IMG/VR virus record: IMGVR_UViG_3300044634_001060
Coordinates: 1 to 50,730 of that record
DNA: 50,730 nucleotides
Reading direction: 5' to 3' (one strand)
DNA from: a virus
Below the pieces are notes generated by a model. The model searched no databases, was not told the origin of the DNA, and was given only the letters and a program-made list of their open reading frames with translations. Position 1 is the stretch's first letter. Each line of letters starts with the position of its first letter. The translations under genes and the position numbers were made by a program. Below, piece after piece: positions 49,260-50,730 of this stretch.

Positions 49260-50730
49260 ATGGGACGTAAGCAGGGCGAAAGCCACAGAGAGTTTAAGAA
49301 GAGAATGATTGATCCGGTTTCGGAATCATTCTGTGCGGCCAAGTGGCTTAACGCTACTATTTGGCTAGGTCACGGCGGCACTACTAGTTGCCATCACCCT
49401 CCCGCACACCAAATTGATTTAGAAGAAATCAAAGAAAATCCCAGTGCTATTCACAACACCAAGCACAAAAAGAAAATGCGTCAAATGATGCAGGAAGGCA
49501 AGCGTCCCAAAGAATGTGAATACTGCTGGAAGATTGAGGACATGGGCAAGGATGCTGACGGCAACGAGCCTGTAAGTGATCGCACATACAAGACTGTTAT
49601 CTACGAAGATGAAGACTTGATGAAGATTGCTAAACTAAATCCTGATGCAGACGTTGGTCTTAAGACGCTGGAAATTTCCTTTAATAGAACCTGTCAGTTT
49701 GCGTGTAGCTATTGTAATCCTGCTTTCAGTACTACATGGGTAAAGGACATTCGAAACAACGGTGGATATCACAATATCCGTAGCGATGCACGTGGTCACT
49801 TCATTGACGACGCACCCTATGCTGAACCATTTGACAGAGATGACTTTAATCCATATGTAGATGCTTTCTGGCGTTGGTGGCCAGAGCTTAGTCAAGAGCT
49901 AGAAGAAATTCGTGTTACTGGCGGCGAACCCACAATGACTCCGGACATCTATAAACTGTTTGATTGGTTTAAGGAAAATGCTGATACACCGCAAGCACAG
50001 AAAATGCGACTGGCTATTAACAGTAACTTGGGTTCTAAGAAAGACCTCATTGACAAGTTGATTGCAGGCACACAGTATATTAATCGTTTCCACTTGTATA
50101 CCAGTTGCGAAGCATACGGTCCACAAGCTGAATATATTCGCGATGGACTAAATTGGACCGAGTGGACACATAACTTTGAACGTATGTGCAGTGAAGCACG
50201 TATCGAAGGCCTGCACATGATGATGACCATTAATGCGCTGTGCTTGGATAGTATTGTAGACTTCCTAGATTGGATGCTGTCAATGAAGCGCAAGTACGGA
50301 CATAATCGTCCTGGCTTTACTTGCAATATCTTACGCTTCCCCAGCTTCCAAAGTCCACTTACATTACCAGATGAGTTGCGTAAAAAGTATCACGACCAAA
50401 TCTTTAACTGGCTCAAAGAAGTACGTGAACGCGACGAGCGTGATGCAAATGGACTACAGTTAGTACAACCTTGGGAACAGGATCAGCTAAGTCGACTTAT
50501 TGAATATTTGGACGTTGTTAAAACACCACACCGTAATACTGCTGATCGCGAACTACTAGAGCATGACTTTAAAGTATTCCATGAGCAGTATGATGCACGT
50601 CGAGGCAAAGACTTCCGCAAAACATTTCCTAACCTAGTAGAGTTCTACGATAGCATCAAAGTTCTACCCTTGGATAAAAAGGAAATGGATATTCAACAGC
50701 CCAAAACACTGGCCAAGGACGGTGCTGTAT
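49260..50730 (+). CDS. Radical SAM protein with N-terminal twitch-type cysteines, copy 2 (partial)
   Basis: A paralogue of the preceding gene, open at the window end with 490 residues visible. The SAM motif is CQFACSYC (Cys145, Cys149, Cys152) and RVTGGEPTMTPD carries GGEP (about 220-231). The N-terminal metal-site segment repeats: CHHPPAHQID (44-53) and CEYCWKIED (86-94), with the shared NPSAIHNT (60-67). The N-terminal 160 residues align with copy 1 almost without gaps, apart from an insert DADGNEP (98-104) and a variable stretch around 112-135. The ATG has GAGGACACACA before it. The stop codon is beyond the window, so full length and any following genes are not known. The reaction is unknown; two diverged copies in tandem suggest distinct substrates or successive steps. 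Confidence 0.85.
   Translation, partial: MGRKQGESHREFKKRMIDPVSESFCAAKWLNATIWLGHGGTTSCHHPPAHQIDLEEIKENPSAIHNTKHKKKMRQMMQEGKRPKECEYCWKIEDMGKDADGNEPVSDRTYKTVIYEDEDLMKIAKLNPDADVGLKTLEISFNRTCQFACSYCNPAFSTTWVKDIRNNGGYHNIRSDARGHFIDDAPYAEPFDRDDFNPYVDAFWRWWPELSQELEEIRVTGGEPTMTPDIYKLFDWFKENADTPQAQKMRLAINSNLGSKKDLIDKLIAGTQYINRFHLYTSCEAYGPQAEYIRDGLNWTEWTHNFERMCSEARIEGLHMMMTINALCLDSIVDFLDWMLSMKRKYGHNRPGFTCNILRFPSFQSPLTLPDELRKKYHDQIFNWLKEVRERDERDANGLQLVQPWEQDQLSRLIEYLDVVKTPHRNTADRELLEHDFKVFHEQYDARRGKDFRKTFPNLVEFYDSIKVLPLDKKEMDIQQPKTLAKDGAV

Noticed and set aside
1-50730. tRNA genes, CRISPR arrays, insertion sequences and integrase or att sites
   Set aside because: I looked for cloverleaf arms with GTTC-type T loops, regularly spaced direct repeats, transposase or integrase motifs and flanking inverted repeats, and saw none that could be supported.

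Overview
The window is part of the genome of a tailed phage of the T4-like myovirus type. The closest overall resemblance is to the marine T4-like group (cyanophage-like and Pelagibacter-myophage-like). Support comes from recognisable T4 module proteins (gp46, gp47, gp55, a gp48/gp54-type tube cap, gp53, gp5, gp25, gp6), T4-type late promoters of the form NATAAATA, and auxiliary genes common in marine myophages (twitch-type radical SAM proteins, SGNH-like hydrolase, DxD glycosyltransferases, YHYH domain). The host cannot be named from this sequence. The promoters assigned to early transcription are near-perfect sigma-70 sites, so the host RNA polymerase is a conventional bacterial one.

Layout. 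Positions 1-413 have no secure gene. From 414 to 5108 a minus-strand operon reads gp55 (late sigma factor), gp47 and gp46 (recombination nuclease/ATPase), a sulfotransferase-like protein and, after a short gap, a GIY-YIG protein. The first four are translationally coupled by 1-4 base overlaps and start from a TTGACT-17-TATACT promoter. Divergently, 5249-12092 is a plus-strand late baseplate block: tube cap, gp53, a hub protein carrying a C-terminal M15-type peptidase domain, and a gp5/VgrG-like spike without an intact lysozyme domain. A strong hairpin terminator closes it. Two small minus-strand genes follow (an unknown and an HExxH metallopeptidase), each with its own TTGACA-17-TATA(A/G)T promoter. 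A second divergent point at about 13.0-13.1 kb starts the next late block: gp25, an enlarged gp6, and a single 6756-residue reading frame (17689-37959) in the position of T4 gp7. It is followed by three further structural/fibre proteins up to 41566.

From 41.6 kb the content becomes accessory. A small Pro/Ala-rich lipoprotein sits between two nearly identical terminator-plus-promoter units. After it comes a tightly packed plus-strand operon running to the end of the window: conserved phage unknown, glycosyltransferase, class II aldolase-like protein, SGNH-like hydrolase, second glycosyltransferase, unknown, glycosyltransferase-like protein, SDR-like protein, and two tandem paralogous radical SAM/twitch proteins, the last one cut by the window edge.

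How the parts fit together (inference): host polymerase transcribes the minus-strand genes early and makes gp55. gp55 redirects the polymerase to the late motifs, which drive the plus-strand structural genes. Two or three of these late motifs lie so close to the start codon that the mRNA would have no leader or almost none. The accessory operon looks like a glycan or small-molecule modification set; its product is not determinable from sequence alone.
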